From contig OZ038456.1 in the NCBI GenBank assembly GCA_964036195.1, positions 4,402,001 through 4,466,000 on the forward strand: DNA of 64,000 bases, in the 5' to 3' direction. Origin of the DNA: Sphaerolaimus hirsutus. Taxonomy: Eukaryota > Nematoda > Chromadorea > Monhysterida > Sphaerolaimidae. This document shows positions 63,785 to 64,000 of the stretch, one piece after another (positions within the stretch are counted from its first letter, which is position 1; every line of letters starts with the position of its first letter). The notes below the pieces were generated by a model. That model was not told the origin of the DNA. It worked only from the letters and a program-made list of their open reading frames with translations, and did not search any database. The translations under genes and the position numbers were made by a program.

Positions 63785-64000
63785 TATTTACACACTACAC
63801 AATTCATATTTATTCAGCAGGTAGAATAAAATACCCATGTGTTGCGATGGCCAATACAAAAGAATACGTTAATATCATTCATATCATCGTATCATTTCAT
63901 CACTGGCAACGAATTTTCATTTTCTTCAAATTTTATACAGTTTATAAAAAATATGACTTACATCCAAGCCACCAGGCTCTCTTTTCAATTTAAAGAGACG
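63785..64000. other. Unclassified; nothing recognised
   Basis: AT-rich end of the window. Confidence 0.3.

Noticed and set aside
1..64000. tRNA, rRNA or other structured RNA genes
   Set aside because: No tRNA boxes or rRNA-like stretch could be recognised by reading; absence is not proven.

Overview
This window is animal nuclear DNA, most likely from an invertebrate, and almost all of it is transposable elements. The evidence is interrupted reading frames with canonical splice sites, complement-control (sushi/CCP) exons, BEL/Pao, Ty3/Gypsy and LINE-type retroelements, and dozens of small terminal-inverted-repeat (TIR) elements. I cannot name the species. A run of exactly 200 N (52345-52544) is an assembly gap.

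Layout. 1-9.05 kb: 3' part of a strikingly intact BEL/Pao retroelement with one 2505-codon pol-env frame and a candidate 3' LTR. 9.05-22 kb: nested foldback elements around the acidic C-terminal exon of a minus-strand host gene (10787-11736), which is itself split by one of them. 22-34 kb: a decayed Ty3/Gypsy element whose gag was hit twice, by a palindromic element (22450-24240) and by a minus-strand BEL/Pao copy (24969-29520); its integrase is cut off at an LTR-like sequence. 34-44 kb: more foldback elements and a likely signal-peptide exon (37437-37503). 44.2-52.1 kb: exons of a plus-strand CCP gene with a 3.9 kb, 168-bp satellite array inside an intron. 52.5-54.8 kb: minus-strand LINE. 55-64 kb: a further nested palindrome, two TTAAGAGT-rich elements and TIR elements.

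The small elements fall into two mechanistic groups. One group (families here called B, C, E, I, L, M, Q and H) has 8-bp target-site duplications (TSDs), as expected for hAT-type non-autonomous elements. I can read thirteen such duplications, eleven of them exact, plus a likely one in an exon. The other group (A and D) starts CCGTA or a close variant and duplicates TA. Order of insertion can be read directly, because several elements sit inside others and some targets keep an uninterrupted copy in the opposite arm of a palindrome.

No hAT or TA-family transposase was seen, so these elements must be moved from elsewhere. Family letters are local labels, not database names. All functional assignments come from reading motifs; no search was run.
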